In this document: positions 33,891-42,469 of the stretch, in pieces | How positions within the stretch are numbered: the stretch's first letter is position 1 | Layout of the letters: every line of letters begins with the position of its first letter | NCBI RefSeq assembly: GCF_002115725.1 | Contig: NZ_JFKD01000022.1 | Location: 1 to 55,769, forward strand | DNA length: 55,769 bases | From: Marivita cryptomonadis | GTDB taxonomy: Bacteria > Pseudomonadota > Alphaproteobacteria > Rhodobacterales > Rhodobacteraceae | Reading direction: 5' to 3' | Made by a program: the position numbers and the translations under genes | The notes under the pieces: generated by a model | Told to the model about the DNA's origin: nothing | The model's input: only the letters and a program-made list of their open reading frames with translations | Databases searched by the model: none

Positions 33891-34508
33891 TTACCGCCCG
33901 GTGGGAACGGCAGGGTGCCGTCGGTCCCGGGCCAGCCACCATTCCGCAATCAGGGCGTTCGGCACCCAGCATATCCATGCCAAGACGGGGGACGCATCCA
34001 CGTAGCTCACCCCGTTCAGCATGTATCCCGCCAAGTATATCCGCAGCGTGACCCCCGCCAGCGTCAGCGCAAAAGACCGGATCATCCAGACACGATGCTG
34101 CGCAAATTCACGCCGCCGCGCGTGATAGACGGCTTTGGCCGTCGTGCCGATCCAAAGGACCGCAAGGATCATAAAGCCCAAACCCGGCACCCATCCGCCC
34201 GGCGCGAACAGCCCTAGCCAAAATCCAGCCACACCGCTCACCAAGACGCACAGCGCATACAGTCGCCCTGTCCAGCGATGCAGCACGGGACGCCGGGCGC
34301 GAAGTTTGGGCATGAATTGCAGAACACCCGCGACCAAGGCGACGGGTGCCAACGTCACATGAAGGGCGAAAACCATGCGCCGCGCTTCAAGGTGATCTTC
34401 AAAGCCCGGAAAAGACAGATCAAATCCAAGCCCAAGAAACCGCCACGATCCAAGCGCCACAAGACCGCTCAAGACAGCCATAAGGAAAAACGGGAGGCGG
34501 GTTGTCAT
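33891..34508 (-). CDS. DUF2306 membrane protein
   Basis: A 205-residue protein with about six membrane helices and the DUF2306 pattern: FALHVTLAPVALVAGVLQFMPKLRARRPVLHRWTGRLYAL and FAQHRVWMIRSFALTLAGVTLRI, containing conserved histidines that could bind haem or metal. Its function is unknown. ATG 34508 has AGGT nine bases upstream; the longer upstream frame lacks family character. It is convergent with the HD-domain gene and divergent from the Crp/Fnr regulator. Confidence 0.87.
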   Translation of the reverse strand: MTTRLPFFLMAVLSGLVALGSWRFLGLGFDLSFPGFEDHLEARRMVFALHVTLAPVALVAGVLQFMPKLRARRPVLHRWTGRLYALCVLVSGVAGFWLGLFAPGGWVPGLGFMILAVLWIGTTAKAVYHARRREFAQHRVWMIRSFALTLAGVTLRIYLAGYMLNGVSYVDASPVLAWICWVPNALIAEWWLARDRRHPAVPTGR

Positions 34509-34625
34509 GGCTTGGCACCTGCAAAAGCAATGTTCGATGCTAGGCACGCCCCCGACAGGAGTCGAGGAATTACGGGCCCACCCCCAAAAGCCACAGACGG
34601 ACGCCTCAAAATAATGCACCCTTTC

Positions 34626-34647
34626 ATGCAAGACGCGCCGCTTGCAT
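34626..34647. promoter_or_regulatory. Inverted repeat upstream of the Crp/Fnr gene
   Basis: Perfect 7-bp arms ATGCAAG and CTTGCAT are separated by 8 bp. The repeat ends 49 bp before the GTG start at 34697 and lies in the region shared with the divergent DUF2306 gene. It may be the autoregulatory site. Confidence 0.4.
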
Positions 34648-34696
34648 CATTTGCGCGGGTGGTGTGAGCTTTGATCAACACAGATAAAGGGCTCCC

Positions 34697-35293
34697 GTGA
34701 CACAGACCCGCCTCTTCACGGCCAAGCAAGGCCAGACGATATTTCAGCCCGGTCAGGAGTGCCCCGGTTTTCTGGACCTGACCAAAGGGTCGATCCGCGT
34801 CATGCTGACGGGGGCTTCCGGGCGTGAGGTTGTGCTGTACCGGGTACGCCCCGGCGAGGTCTGCCTGCAAACCTTTTCCTGCCTCGTGGACGGGCACACT
34901 TACGGGGCCGAAGGCATTATCGAGGCCGATATCGAAGGCACATTGATCCCCGCGAGCCTCTTTCGGCAACAGATGGAGGCGGACCCTGAGTTCCGCCAGA
35001 AAGTGCTCAGCTCCGTCGCGCTGCGCTTTTCCGAATACCAGCAACTGGTCGAGGATGTGGCGCTTACCAATTTTGATGCGCGGCTGGCCAAGGCGCTGTT
35101 GCGGCTGGCCGACGCGGACGGCACCGTTCACGCCACCCATGCCGCATTGGCCGCGGAAACCGCATCGGGCCGCGCTTATGTCTCACGCAGGCTGGCGGCG
35201 ATGGCGCGCAATGGCGTCGTCGAACAACTGCCCGATGGCATCGCAATCATGGACAAACGCGCTTTGGAACAGATTGCCGCAGACCCCCGGTGA
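34697..35293 (+). CDS. Crp/Fnr family transcriptional regulator
   Basis: A 198-residue regulator: cyclic-nucleotide-binding-type beta barrel (IFQPGQECPGFLDLTKGSIRV, EVVLYRVRPGEVCLQTFSCLV) followed by a long dimer helix and a C-terminal winged helix in which HAALAAETASGRAYVSRRLAAMARNGVVEQ is the recognition region. There is no N-terminal cysteine cluster, so it is not an oxygen-sensing FNR; cAMP-binding residues are not evident either, leaving the signal unknown. The start is GTG at 34697 with AAAGGG upstream. It is 67 bp ahead of the small DUF2892 gene, which it probably controls or is co-transcribed with. Confidence 0.9.
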   Translation: MTQTRLFTAKQGQTIFQPGQECPGFLDLTKGSIRVMLTGASGREVVLYRVRPGEVCLQTFSCLVDGHTYGAEGIIEADIEGTLIPASLFRQQMEADPEFRQKVLSSVALRFSEYQQLVEDVALTNFDARLAKALLRLADADGTVHATHAALAAETASGRAYVSRRLAAMARNGVVEQLPDGIAIMDKRALEQIAADPR

Positions 35294-35360
35294 CTCTGTC
35301 ACCGTCACACAGCCCGTCCCTTTGCTAATCTCCCCGCAGGAGCATGAAAAGGAGACCACC

Positions 35361-35552
35361 ATGACCAAGAACGAAGGAACCATCGACCGCGCCCTGCGTG
35401 TGATTGCAGGCCTTGTCCTGCTATCGCTCGTCTTTATCGGACCGCAGACCATGTGGGGTTTGATCGGTATCGTGCCACTGGCCACCGGCCTGATCGGCAT
35501 CTGCCCGCTGTATTCGATCCTCGGCATCAACACCTGCCCGATGAAGAACTAA
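35361..35552 (+). CDS. DUF2892 (YgaP-like) small membrane protein
   Basis: A 63-residue protein: TKNEGTIDRALRVIAGLVLL, then two hydrophobic helices and a final CPLYSILGINTCPMKN with two cysteines. This matches DUF2892, the membrane segment found alone or attached to rhodanese in YgaP. AAAGGAG lies six bases before ATG 35361. It follows the Crp/Fnr gene and is ended by a strong terminator. Role in sulfur or stress metabolism is an inference from relatives. Confidence 0.9.
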   Translation: MTKNEGTIDRALRVIAGLVLLSLVFIGPQTMWGLIGIVPLATGLIGICPLYSILGINTCPMKN

Positions 35553-35556
35553 GCGA

Positions 35557-35592
35557 AAGGGACGGTCGTCTTTCCTGCGACCGTCCTTTTTC
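35557..35592 (+). terminator. Rho-independent terminator after the DUF2892 gene
   Basis: GGACGGTCG pairs with CGACCGTCC around a 9-base loop, followed by TTTTT. It begins five bases after the stop codon. Confidence 0.88.
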
Positions 35593-35649
35593 CACCAGTC
35601 ACAAAAGTTGTGATTGGACCGACCATCCGCAGTTCGGCATCCTGACGGG

Positions 35650-36450
35650 ATGAAAGCAGCCTTAGCCCTTTTGATCGCCGCCAGTCTCATCTTGCCTCGC
35701 GCTGCCACTGCCGAAGAGATCGAGGTCGATCTTGAACTGGTGCTGATGGTCGATGTGTCCCGGTCGATGACCGAACGCGAGTTGGAGATTCAGCGCAAAG
35801 GCTATGCCGAGGCGCTGCGCTCGGACGCGGTATTCGCCGCACTTCAGTCGGGGCTGCTGCAAACAGTGGCGGTGACCTATGTAGAATGGGCCGGCACGCA
35901 GGAAGTCGTGATTGACTGGCGCCTGCTCCAGACCCGCGAAGACCTTGACGCCTTTGCCGACATCCTCACCTCGCGTTTTGATCCCGCGCTGCGGCGCACG
36001 TCGATCTCCGAAGCGCTGATCTTTGGATCGCGCCTTATCGAAACAAACAAATACAAAGGCTTACGGCGCGTCATTGATATCTCGGGGGATGGTCCGAACA
36101 ATCAGGGCCGCACCGTGACCGTCGCCCGTGATGCTGTTCTGGCCAAGGGCATCATCATCAACGGCCTGCCGCTTCTGACACGCGAAGGCATGGACACATC
36201 CTGGCACCTCGACAACCTCGACATCTATTACGAGAGCTGCGTCATCGGCGGGCCGGGATCATTTGTCATCCCGGTCTTCGATTGGGATGATTTTGCCGAA
36301 GCGGTGCAGCGCAAGCTGGTGCTGGAAATGGTCTCACGCCCGCCAGAGGCTCAGATCATGCAGGCGCAGGCCCCCCGGCTTGACCCAACAGACTGCCAGA
36401 TCGGCGAGAAAATCTGGCAGGAGCGCCGCCGCTACTGGGACAGCCCCTGA
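35650..36450 (+). CDS. DUF1194 secreted von Willebrand A-like protein (copy 2)
   Basis: A 266-residue protein with signal peptide (KAALALLIAASLILPRAATA) and the DUF1194 VWA-like fold: LVLMVDVSRSMTERE (D-x-S-x-S metal site) and VIDISGDGPNNQGR. It is longer than copy 1 at 31814-32470, with an added C-terminal tail of about 40 residues containing one late cysteine (DPTDCQIGEKIW). The two are diverged paralogues on opposite strands. ATG 35650 starts the signal peptide; the ribosome-binding site is weak. The 3' end overlaps the convergent DUF4345 gene by 19 bp. Confidence 0.9.
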   Translation: MKAALALLIAASLILPRAATAEEIEVDLELVLMVDVSRSMTERELEIQRKGYAEALRSDAVFAALQSGLLQTVAVTYVEWAGTQEVVIDWRLLQTREDLDAFADILTSRFDPALRRTSISEALIFGSRLIETNKYKGLRRVIDISGDGPNNQGRTVTVARDAVLAKGIIINGLPLLTREGMDTSWHLDNLDIYYESCVIGGPGSFVIPVFDWDDFAEAVQRKLVLEMVSRPPEAQIMQAQAPRLDPTDCQIGEKIWQERRRYWDSP

Positions 36451-36806
36451 GCACCCGGAAGGTTGACGATCAACAACCACGCCGCGAACACCGCCTCGAA
36501 CAGAAAATAAAGATGCGCCTTGGGAAAGGGCGGCTTGTCGAGCAACAGGGACAGCCCCCGCCCCAGCCCAGCACCCAGATAGACAAACCCCATCATCGCA
36601 TAAGCCCAAGGCGTGCCCAGCCATAGGCATGCAGCGCCCACGATCACGAACATGCCCCCAACCGAGGCCCTCAATTCCGACAGGCCCATCGTTGTCTCAC
36701 CGGTCTGCAAATCCAGCACCCCGGCCGTATAACGCGGTGCCAGCATGCCAAACGCGCCCAGCGCGATGGTCAGAAGGGCAGCAACGATGTTCAGAATATC
36801 GATCAT
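36432..36806 (-). CDS. DUF4345 family membrane protein
   Basis: A 124-residue protein with four hydrophobic helices and the loop LSELRASVGGMFVIVGAACLWLG typical of DUF4345. Function unknown. ATG 36806 has GAGG six bases upstream, favoured over an ATG two codons earlier that abuts the motif. Convergent overlap with the DUF1194 gene and divergent from the hydrolase-P450 pair. Confidence 0.82.
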   Translation of the reverse strand: MIDILNIVAALLTIALGAFGMLAPRYTAGVLDLQTGETTMGLSELRASVGGMFVIVGAACLWLGTPWAYAMMGFVYLGAGLGRGLSLLLDKPPFPKAHLYFLFEAVFAAWLLIVNLPGAQGLSQ

Positions 36807-36928
36807 GGTCATCCTCGTGGTGTCCGGTGTTAACCGCACACATAGCCCACCTTTCCCGCGCTTCATCAAAAAATTGGCGCATTGTTCTGGCACTGATACA
36901 CTCGCCCAAAAGCAAGAGCAGTCCGCCC

Positions 36929-38191
36929 ATGCCAGCCCCGCCCCAAACCGTGCGCAGCCGCAAGGTGTTCTACATTCCTGGCTACGACCCCTTCCCGGCT
37001 CGCCGGTATCGCGAGCTGTACCGTACGGAAGGTGCAAAACAGGCCGAGATTTCGGGCTACGGGCTGCATGTCGAGGCCACAACCGGCGACGGCCCTTATG
37101 GCTGGCACGCCTCCGGCCTGATCGACGACACCAGCGTCACCGCCGATTTCGAGGTGCTGCTCTGGTCCGACATCGTGCGCGACAGCATGTCGAACAGCAT
37201 CCCCAGCACCTATTGGCAACTGATCCGCACAAGCTGGATCTACATCGCCTCAGGCACCCTGCGCCGCCTTGCCGTGCTGCCCAAAGGCCCGCTGGCGGCG
37301 GCCCTCTACCCCATCGGCGTTCTGATCCTGCAACTTCTCGCGGCGGTGCTGGCGGCGCATCTGGTTGGCTGGGCTCTGTCTACGCTCTTTGGTGCTGCGA
37401 CCCTTTGGGCCATCGGCCCCGGCGCAGTTCTCAGCTGGGGCACATCGCTGCTTTATTGGACACCGTTCTTTGCTATCGTGGTACTGGTCCTGCGCTGGTT
37501 CAAATCGCAGGACCGCCGGATCTACGCCTATTACCTGATGCACGATTACGCCTTCTCGGCCAGCCAGAACGGAGCCACGCCCCCTGCTCTGCAAACCCGC
37601 ATGGACGAATTTCGCGGCACCATCGCGACATCACTCCTGCAGGATTATGACGAAGTGCTGGTGGTCGGCCATTCCTCGGGAGCACATCTGGCCGTGTCGA
37701 TCCTCGCCGACATCCTGCGCGACACCCCCAACCGACCGGCAAGCCCGGCGCTATCCTTTCTCAGCATCGGCCACGTGATCCCCATGGTGTCTTTCCTGCC
37801 CGACGCTTGGGCCTTGCGCCGCGACCTACAATTCCTGTCTGAACTTGACGAACTCGTCTGGGTCGATGTCACCGCACAGGGCGACGGGTGCTGCTTTCCG
37901 CTGTGTGACCCGGTGGGCGTATCCGGTGTCTCGACCGCTGACAAACAATGGCCGTTGGTGTTCTCGGCGCAGTTCTCGCGCACGATGGCACCCGAGCGAT
38001 GGACGGCGCAGCGGCGGCAGTATTTCAAACTGCATTTTCAGTATCTGTGTGCCTTCGAAAACCCTCTCGACTACGATTACTTCCAAATCACCGCAGGCCC
38101 GCTGACCTTGGGAAAGCGCTATGCCACCCGTGCACCATCTCCCAGCCGGATCGACGTGCCCGTGTCGAAATACACGAACACCGCGCCGTGA
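36929..38191 (+). CDS. Membrane-anchored alpha/beta-hydrolase-like protein
   Basis: A 420-residue protein. Residues 11-20 (RKVFYIPGYD) look like a first strand and oxyanion loop. Residues about 122-188 hold two membrane helices. The nucleophile elbow VLVVGHSSGAHLAVSI places Ser249 in GHSSG, a G-x-S-x-G motif. The layout suggests an esterase or lipase tethered by a helical hairpin in the middle of the hydrolase fold, which is unusual. I do not recognise a named family. The ribosome-binding site is weak, and ATG 36929 is chosen because similarity-like character starts there. The last four bases (GTGA) overlap the P450 start, so the two proteins are likely to work together, perhaps on lipids. 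Confidence 0.75.
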   Translation: MPAPPQTVRSRKVFYIPGYDPFPARRYRELYRTEGAKQAEISGYGLHVEATTGDGPYGWHASGLIDDTSVTADFEVLLWSDIVRDSMSNSIPSTYWQLIRTSWIYIASGTLRRLAVLPKGPLAAALYPIGVLILQLLAAVLAAHLVGWALSTLFGAATLWAIGPGAVLSWGTSLLYWTPFFAIVVLVLRWFKSQDRRIYAYYLMHDYAFSASQNGATPPALQTRMDEFRGTIATSLLQDYDEVLVVGHSSGAHLAVSILADILRDTPNRPASPALSFLSIGHVIPMVSFLPDAWALRRDLQFLSELDELVWVDVTAQGDGCCFPLCDPVGVSGVSTADKQWPLVFSAQFSRTMAPERWTAQRRQYFKLHFQYLCAFENPLDYDYFQITAGPLTLGKRYATRAPSPSRIDVPVSKYTNTAP

Positions 38192-39564
38192 CCCCACCCA
38201 AGCCCATATCGCGCCCGGATCGCGTGTCGCTTTGGCGGTATCTAAAGCTGTTTCGGCAGGACATTCTGTCCGCCCAACCAGACCGGCTTTACGGCGCGTG
38301 GATGGCCGAATTCCGTACACCGTTCTTTCGGTCCTACCTTACAAATGATCCCACTCTGATCCGGACCATCCTGAACGACCGGCCACGCGATTTCCCGAAA
38401 TCCGACCGCATCGGCGAAGGGCTGCGCCCGCTTTTGGGTCAATCGGTGTTCCTGACCAACGGCCCCAAATGGGACCACCAGCGCCGCATCATCGACCCAG
38501 CCTTTGAACGCGGGCGTCTGACCCAAAGCCTGCCCGCCATGTGGGACGCCGGTCAAGCGATGGTGACCCGCGTGCTGGACCAGATCGGCACCGGAACTGA
38601 CATCGAGATTGAGGAAGTTGCCAGCCACGCCGCAGCCGATGTGATCTTCCGTACGTTGTTTTCGATCCCCATCGAAGACAAGATCGCAGCGCAGGTCTTC
38701 CACGAATTCCGCACCTACCAGCGCAGCCAGCCGATCCTCAACCTTGCCGCCTTCGTCCCCCTGCCCCGCTGGTTCCCCCGCTTTCACCGGGCCGAGACCA
38801 AACGGGCTGCCGAACGCATCCGCGCGCTGATCACCCAGCTTGTGGACGCGCGACGGGACGCCATCGCCAAAGGCACTGCGCCCGATGATCTGGCGACCCG
38901 GATAATGACGACAGCAGACCCCGAAACCGGCCAATGCTTCACCGCCGCCGAGATGGTGGATCAGGTCGCAATCTTCTTTCTGGCCGGGCACGAAACCAGC
39001 GCCAGCGCGCTGTCGTGGGCGCTTTACTGTTGCGCGGCGGCCCCCGAGTGGCAGACACGCATCGCCGAAGAGGCCGAAGCACTCAGCGACCCAAAAGACG
39101 TCAAACGCCTGAAAACCAGCCGCGACGTGTTCCGAGAAACGCTGCGGCTCTATCCGCCTGTTCCTATGATGGTGCGCGAAACCACAAAGCCCGAGAGTTT
39201 CCGCAAACGCGCCATTCCAAAAGCCGCGCAGCTTGTCCTCAGCCCGTGGCATCTGCATCGCCACACGAAACTCTGGACCGACCCCGACACCTTCGACCCT
39301 GCACGCTGGCAATCCGACCAGACCCGCCAATCCGCCCGCGATGCCTATATGCCGTTCAGCGCTGGCCCCCGTGTCTGTCCCGGCGCAGGGTTCGCGATGG
39401 CGGAAGGCCCGCTTTTGCTGTCCATGCTTCTGCGCGCCACAGCAATCACGCCTGTGACAGGCAAAACGCCTCAACCTGTCGCGCATCTGACCGTCCGGGC
39501 GCGCGACGGGATCTGGCTTCGCGCCCAACCTCGGCGCAGCCCAGCCACAGAAGACGCGGCATAG
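38188..39564 (+). CDS. Cytochrome P450
   Basis: A 458-residue P450. The haem-binding loop FSAGPRVCPGAG places the proximal ligand at Cys397; the I-helix oxygen-activation motif AGHETS is at 266-271; the K-helix E-x-x-R reads ETLR at 317-320 followed by LYPPVPMM. LRLYPPVP style suggests the fatty-acid-hydroxylase-like clan (CYP4/CYP102-type) rather than camphor-type enzymes; substrate unknown. No reductase or ferredoxin gene is nearby. The start is GTG 38188 within the GTGA overlap with the hydrolase gene; upstream in-frame codons belong to that gene in another frame. Confidence 0.92.
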   Translation: MTPPKPISRPDRVSLWRYLKLFRQDILSAQPDRLYGAWMAEFRTPFFRSYLTNDPTLIRTILNDRPRDFPKSDRIGEGLRPLLGQSVFLTNGPKWDHQRRIIDPAFERGRLTQSLPAMWDAGQAMVTRVLDQIGTGTDIEIEEVASHAAADVIFRTLFSIPIEDKIAAQVFHEFRTYQRSQPILNLAAFVPLPRWFPRFHRAETKRAAERIRALITQLVDARRDAIAKGTAPDDLATRIMTTADPETGQCFTAAEMVDQVAIFFLAGHETSASALSWALYCCAAAPEWQTRIAEEAEALSDPKDVKRLKTSRDVFRETLRLYPPVPMMVRETTKPESFRKRAIPKAAQLVLSPWHLHRHTKLWTDPDTFDPARWQSDQTRQSARDAYMPFSAGPRVCPGAGFAMAEGPLLLSMLLRATAITPVTGKTPQPVAHLTVRARDGIWLRAQPRRSPATEDAA

Positions 39565-39570
39565 CCATTA

Positions 39571-39584
39571 GGTTAGCGCTAACC
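39571..39584. promoter_or_regulatory. LacI-type operator ahead of the aldolase gene
   Basis: A perfect 14-bp palindrome GGTTAGCGCTAACC whose CG-centred core TTAGCGCTAA is typical of LacI/GalR-family sites. It sits 80 bp before the aldolase ATG and just upstream of a TTGGCA hexamer (39587-39592) that could be a -35 element. Confidence 0.6.
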
Positions 39585-39663
39585 GTTTGGCAAACCTCTA
39601 TCTTTTTAGAATAGGCTGATCTAGGACAACGCCAACCACACCATTCCAGCTTGGGGATTTCAC

Positions 39664-40551
39664 ATGACCGACACCGCAATGGCAGACCGCATCAAAACAG
39701 GCGCAGGCTTTATCGCCGCCCTTGACCAAAGCGGCGGGTCCACCCCCAAGGCGCTGCGCCTCTACGGCATCGAGGAAGACGCCTATAACGGCGATGCCGA
39801 GATGTTCGCCCTGATCCACGACATGCGCTGCCGCATCATGACCGCCCCCGACTTCACCTCTGCCAAGGTCCTGGGCGCGATCCTGTTCGAGCGCACCATG
39901 CGCGACACGGTCGACGGCGTGCCGGTTCCCACGTACCTTTGGGAACAGCGCGGCGTGGTCCCGTTCCTTAAGATCGACAAGGGCTTGGAAGACAAAGCCG
40001 ATGGCGCGCAGATCATGAAACCGATGCCGGGGCTAGAAGCGCTGCTGGCCGATGCCAAAGCGATGGGCGTCTTCGGCACCAAGGAACGCTCGGTCATCCA
40101 CGAGGCCAACGCCGCAGGCATCAAGGCCGTGGTCGCGCAGCAGTTCGACGTTGCCAAAACCGTCTGCAAGGCGGGCCTCGTCCCGATCATCGAACCCGAA
40201 GTGGACATCAACAGCCCCTCCAAGGCCGAGGCCGAAACGATCCTCAAACAGGAAATCGCAGCGCATCTCGACACTTTGGGCGATGGCGAAACGGTGATGC
40301 TCAAACTCACCATCCCGACCGAAGACTGTCTCTATGTCGACCTTGCCGATCACCCAAAAGTGCTGCGCGTGGTGGCTCTGTCAGGGGGCTACAGCACCGA
40401 CGATGCCTGCGAACGGCTTGCCCGGAACCCCAAGATGATCGCCAGCTTCTCGCGTGCGCTGGCCGAAGGGCTGACGCACCAGATGTCCGAGGCCGAGTTC
40501 AACACCGCCCTAGGCGCGAATATCGACAAGATCTTCAACGCATCGAAGTGA
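39664..40551 (+). CDS. Fructose-bisphosphate aldolase class I
   Basis: A 295-residue bacterial class I (Schiff-base) aldolase, cleaving fructose 1,6-bisphosphate to dihydroxyacetone phosphate and glyceraldehyde 3-phosphate. Recognisable parts are the start GAGFIAALDQSGGSTPKAL, RGVVPFLKIDKGLED (active-site lysine segment), IIEPEVDI and VVALSGGYSTDDACERLARN. Length matches the short bacterial type rather than the 350-residue eukaryotic type. A GGGG motif lies ahead of ATG 39664. A LacI-type operator is 80 bp upstream, so a sugar-responsive repressor probably controls it. Confidence 0.94.
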   Translation: MTDTAMADRIKTGAGFIAALDQSGGSTPKALRLYGIEEDAYNGDAEMFALIHDMRCRIMTAPDFTSAKVLGAILFERTMRDTVDGVPVPTYLWEQRGVVPFLKIDKGLEDKADGAQIMKPMPGLEALLADAKAMGVFGTKERSVIHEANAAGIKAVVAQQFDVAKTVCKAGLVPIIEPEVDINSPSKAEAETILKQEIAAHLDTLGDGETVMLKLTIPTEDCLYVDLADHPKVLRVVALSGGYSTDDACERLARNPKMIASFSRALAEGLTHQMSEAEFNTALGANIDKIFNASK

Positions 40552-40590
40552 TCAAGAATGTGACCGGCGGGTACTTGTCCTGCCGGTCGC

Positions 40591-41709
40591 TCAACGGCCG
40601 CCCTGCCCGGCATAGGTGATCCGCCGCAGTACCCATTCAAACGGCCCAAGCCGGAAGGCGCTGCGCCAGACCACCAGAGCCACGATCAAACCACATGTCA
40701 CGGCGATGGCGATCAGAACAACCTGAGGCCTCGGCACCGCGTCCCACAAGCCCAGGCCATAGCTGGAAAACACCGTCGACAGGATGATCGACTGTCCCAG
40801 ATAGACGCTCAGGCTTGATCCTCCAGCCACCAGAAACCGTGACAGGACCGGTCCCGGCGGTCGCGATATCGCGGCAATCGCACCAAGATACCCCAATGTC
40901 GACACCGGCGCCGCGATCAACAGCACAGCACTAGCTGCCGTGATACCATGCGCATGCAACAGCCATGACGCCAGCAGGCTGAAACTGACACCGGGCACAA
41001 GACACCAGCGCCGTGCCCGCGTCCAAACCGGGTCATCCGAATTGTCGATCAGTCCCGACTTTACAGCAGCCAGCCCGAGGCAGAACCAGCCCAAAGCAGC
41101 AACGCCCTGAAAAATCAGGACAAACGGCGACATGACGGCATAGGCAATGGTGCGGAACCCTATGGTTTCAACCAAGCTGCCAGTGGTCATCACCTGACGC
41201 TCCAGCGCCACGATGTCTTCAGGCATCTCGCCCGGCGATGACACGAAGGAGGCAAACGCCAAGGTTGGAAGGATCACCAGCGCAGCACCCAGCTTGGTCA
41301 GTCGCCCCGGCTGCCAATTCCGCATGAGGTACAGGATCGACCCGGTGACCGAATACACCAACAAGATATCACCGGGGAAAAACAGACACCCATGCAGCAC
41401 ACCGAACAGAAAAAGCCCGATCATTCGATTGCGATAAAGCTTGCTGAACGCATGGCCATTCCGCACGGCCGACCGCATCAGGAACCCCAGCCCAACCCCG
41501 AACATGAACGAAAACAGCGAATAGCTTTTAAAAAGCGCAAGGCCATCGACCAACCAAAGGGTCACCATTTCAGCGGTGGTTTCTGCAACCGGAGTGGCCA
41601 GACCACTGAGCAGCGAAAAGGCCATGAACTGGACATTGACCACAACGATCCCGAACAGCGCGATCAGGCGCAGATAATCCGGCATCAGGGCACGTGTTGG
41701 ACCGACCAT
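40591..41709 (-). CDS. DUF418 family membrane protein
   Basis: A 372-residue protein with about ten membrane helices. The opening PDYLRLIALFGIVVVNVQFM and SYSLFSFMFGVGLGFLMRSA, and the C-terminal ISRPPGPVLSRFLVAGGSSLSVYLGQSII plus RLGPFEWVLRRITY, are DUF418 (YeiB-like) hallmarks. Members may be transporters or acyl transferases; the role is unknown. ATG 41709 with AGAGGG about eight bases upstream is preferred to a TTG five codons earlier. It is convergent with the aldolase gene; a GACCGGC/GCCGGTC hairpin without T-tract (40562-40588) lies between. Confidence 0.88.
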   Translation of the reverse strand: MVGPTRALMPDYLRLIALFGIVVVNVQFMAFSLLSGLATPVAETTAEMVTLWLVDGLALFKSYSLFSFMFGVGLGFLMRSAVRNGHAFSKLYRNRMIGLFLFGVLHGCLFFPGDILLVYSVTGSILYLMRNWQPGRLTKLGAALVILPTLAFASFVSSPGEMPEDIVALERQVMTTGSLVETIGFRTIAYAVMSPFVLIFQGVAALGWFCLGLAAVKSGLIDNSDDPVWTRARRWCLVPGVSFSLLASWLLHAHGITAASAVLLIAAPVSTLGYLGAIAAISRPPGPVLSRFLVAGGSSLSVYLGQSIILSTVFSSYGLGLWDAVPRPQVVLIAIAVTCGLIVALVVWRSAFRLGPFEWVLRRITYAGQGGR

Positions 41710-41762
41710 CGGCTGCCCTCTCAATATACGGATCAGTCAGACAGCCAAAACGGGCGGCGCGG

Positions 41763-42341
41763 TCATCCCGCCTTTTTCAACTCTTCCACTGTAGAGCCAT
41801 ACCCACCACCGCTGACATAATCAGTTTCGGTCGCTGACGAATGTCGGCCCAAAGCAGTGTTGCGATAGGGGAAACGTCCAAATTTGCGGATCACTTCACG
41901 ATGCGCACGGGCGTGCAGCAGGTTGCTGGCCCCATGTTCCGGCATCCTGTCCAGCATCAGACGCACACAGCGGTCCTGATCGGCAAGGTTCTCGGAATGC
42001 ATTAGCGGCAAGTAAAAGAACTGCCGCGCGGGTTCGTCGATTTTGACATCCCAATTCTTGCTGATCGCCTGCTTGGCCGCCGCGAGCGCAAACCGGTCGG
42101 ATGCAAAGGCCTTTCCTGTGTTCCGGAACATGTTGCGCGGGAACTGGTCCAGCAAGACGACATAAGCCAGTGTTCCACTTGGATAGGTCAGCCACAGCGC
42201 GTGACGGCCTTCCATCGCGCCCTCCCAAGCGGCTCCGAACCGGTCACGGATTTCCTGATCCAGCGCCTCTTCAGATTTGTACCACCCACTTGGTCCGACC
42301 TCGTCGAGCCAGAAACTCAAAACGTCTTCAGGCGTGATCAT
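41763..42341 (-). CDS. DUF924 family protein
   Basis: A 192-residue soluble helical protein with the DUF924 landmarks: EDVLSFWLDEVGPSGWYKSEEALDQEIRDRF, VVLLDQFPRNMFRNTGKAFASD, FFYLPLMHSENLADQDRCV and FGRFPYRNTALGRHSSATE. The fold is TPR-like, and its biochemical function is unestablished. GGGAGAGAG lies just before ATG 42341. It lies 53 bp upstream of the DUF418 gene on the same strand and could share its transcript. Confidence 0.92.
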   Translation of the reverse strand: MITPEDVLSFWLDEVGPSGWYKSEEALDQEIRDRFGAAWEGAMEGRHALWLTYPSGTLAYVVLLDQFPRNMFRNTGKAFASDRFALAAAKQAISKNWDVKIDEPARQFFYLPLMHSENLADQDRCVRLMLDRMPEHGASNLLHARAHREVIRKFGRFPYRNTALGRHSSATETDYVSGGGYGSTVEELKKAG

Positions 42342-42469
42342 CGCTCTCTCCCGATCCTACGCGCAGTCCCCCACTGTCTGGCAGAAGCTAGCCAAGAAAC
42401 GAATCGTGAAACAGTCACTTTTCATGTCATTGCCGACACATGGTGCATTTCGTGCCTGAATGAGCGGCG

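Noticed and set aside
38242..39528. 428-codon frame antisense to the P450 gene
   Set aside because: The sense frame carries all P450 motifs; the antisense product is low-information and typical of high-GC shadow frames.
40562..40588. GACCGGC/GCCGGTC hairpin after the aldolase gene as a terminator
   Set aside because: The stem is short with an unpaired G-rich loop and has no T-tract on either strand, so it was not listed as a feature.
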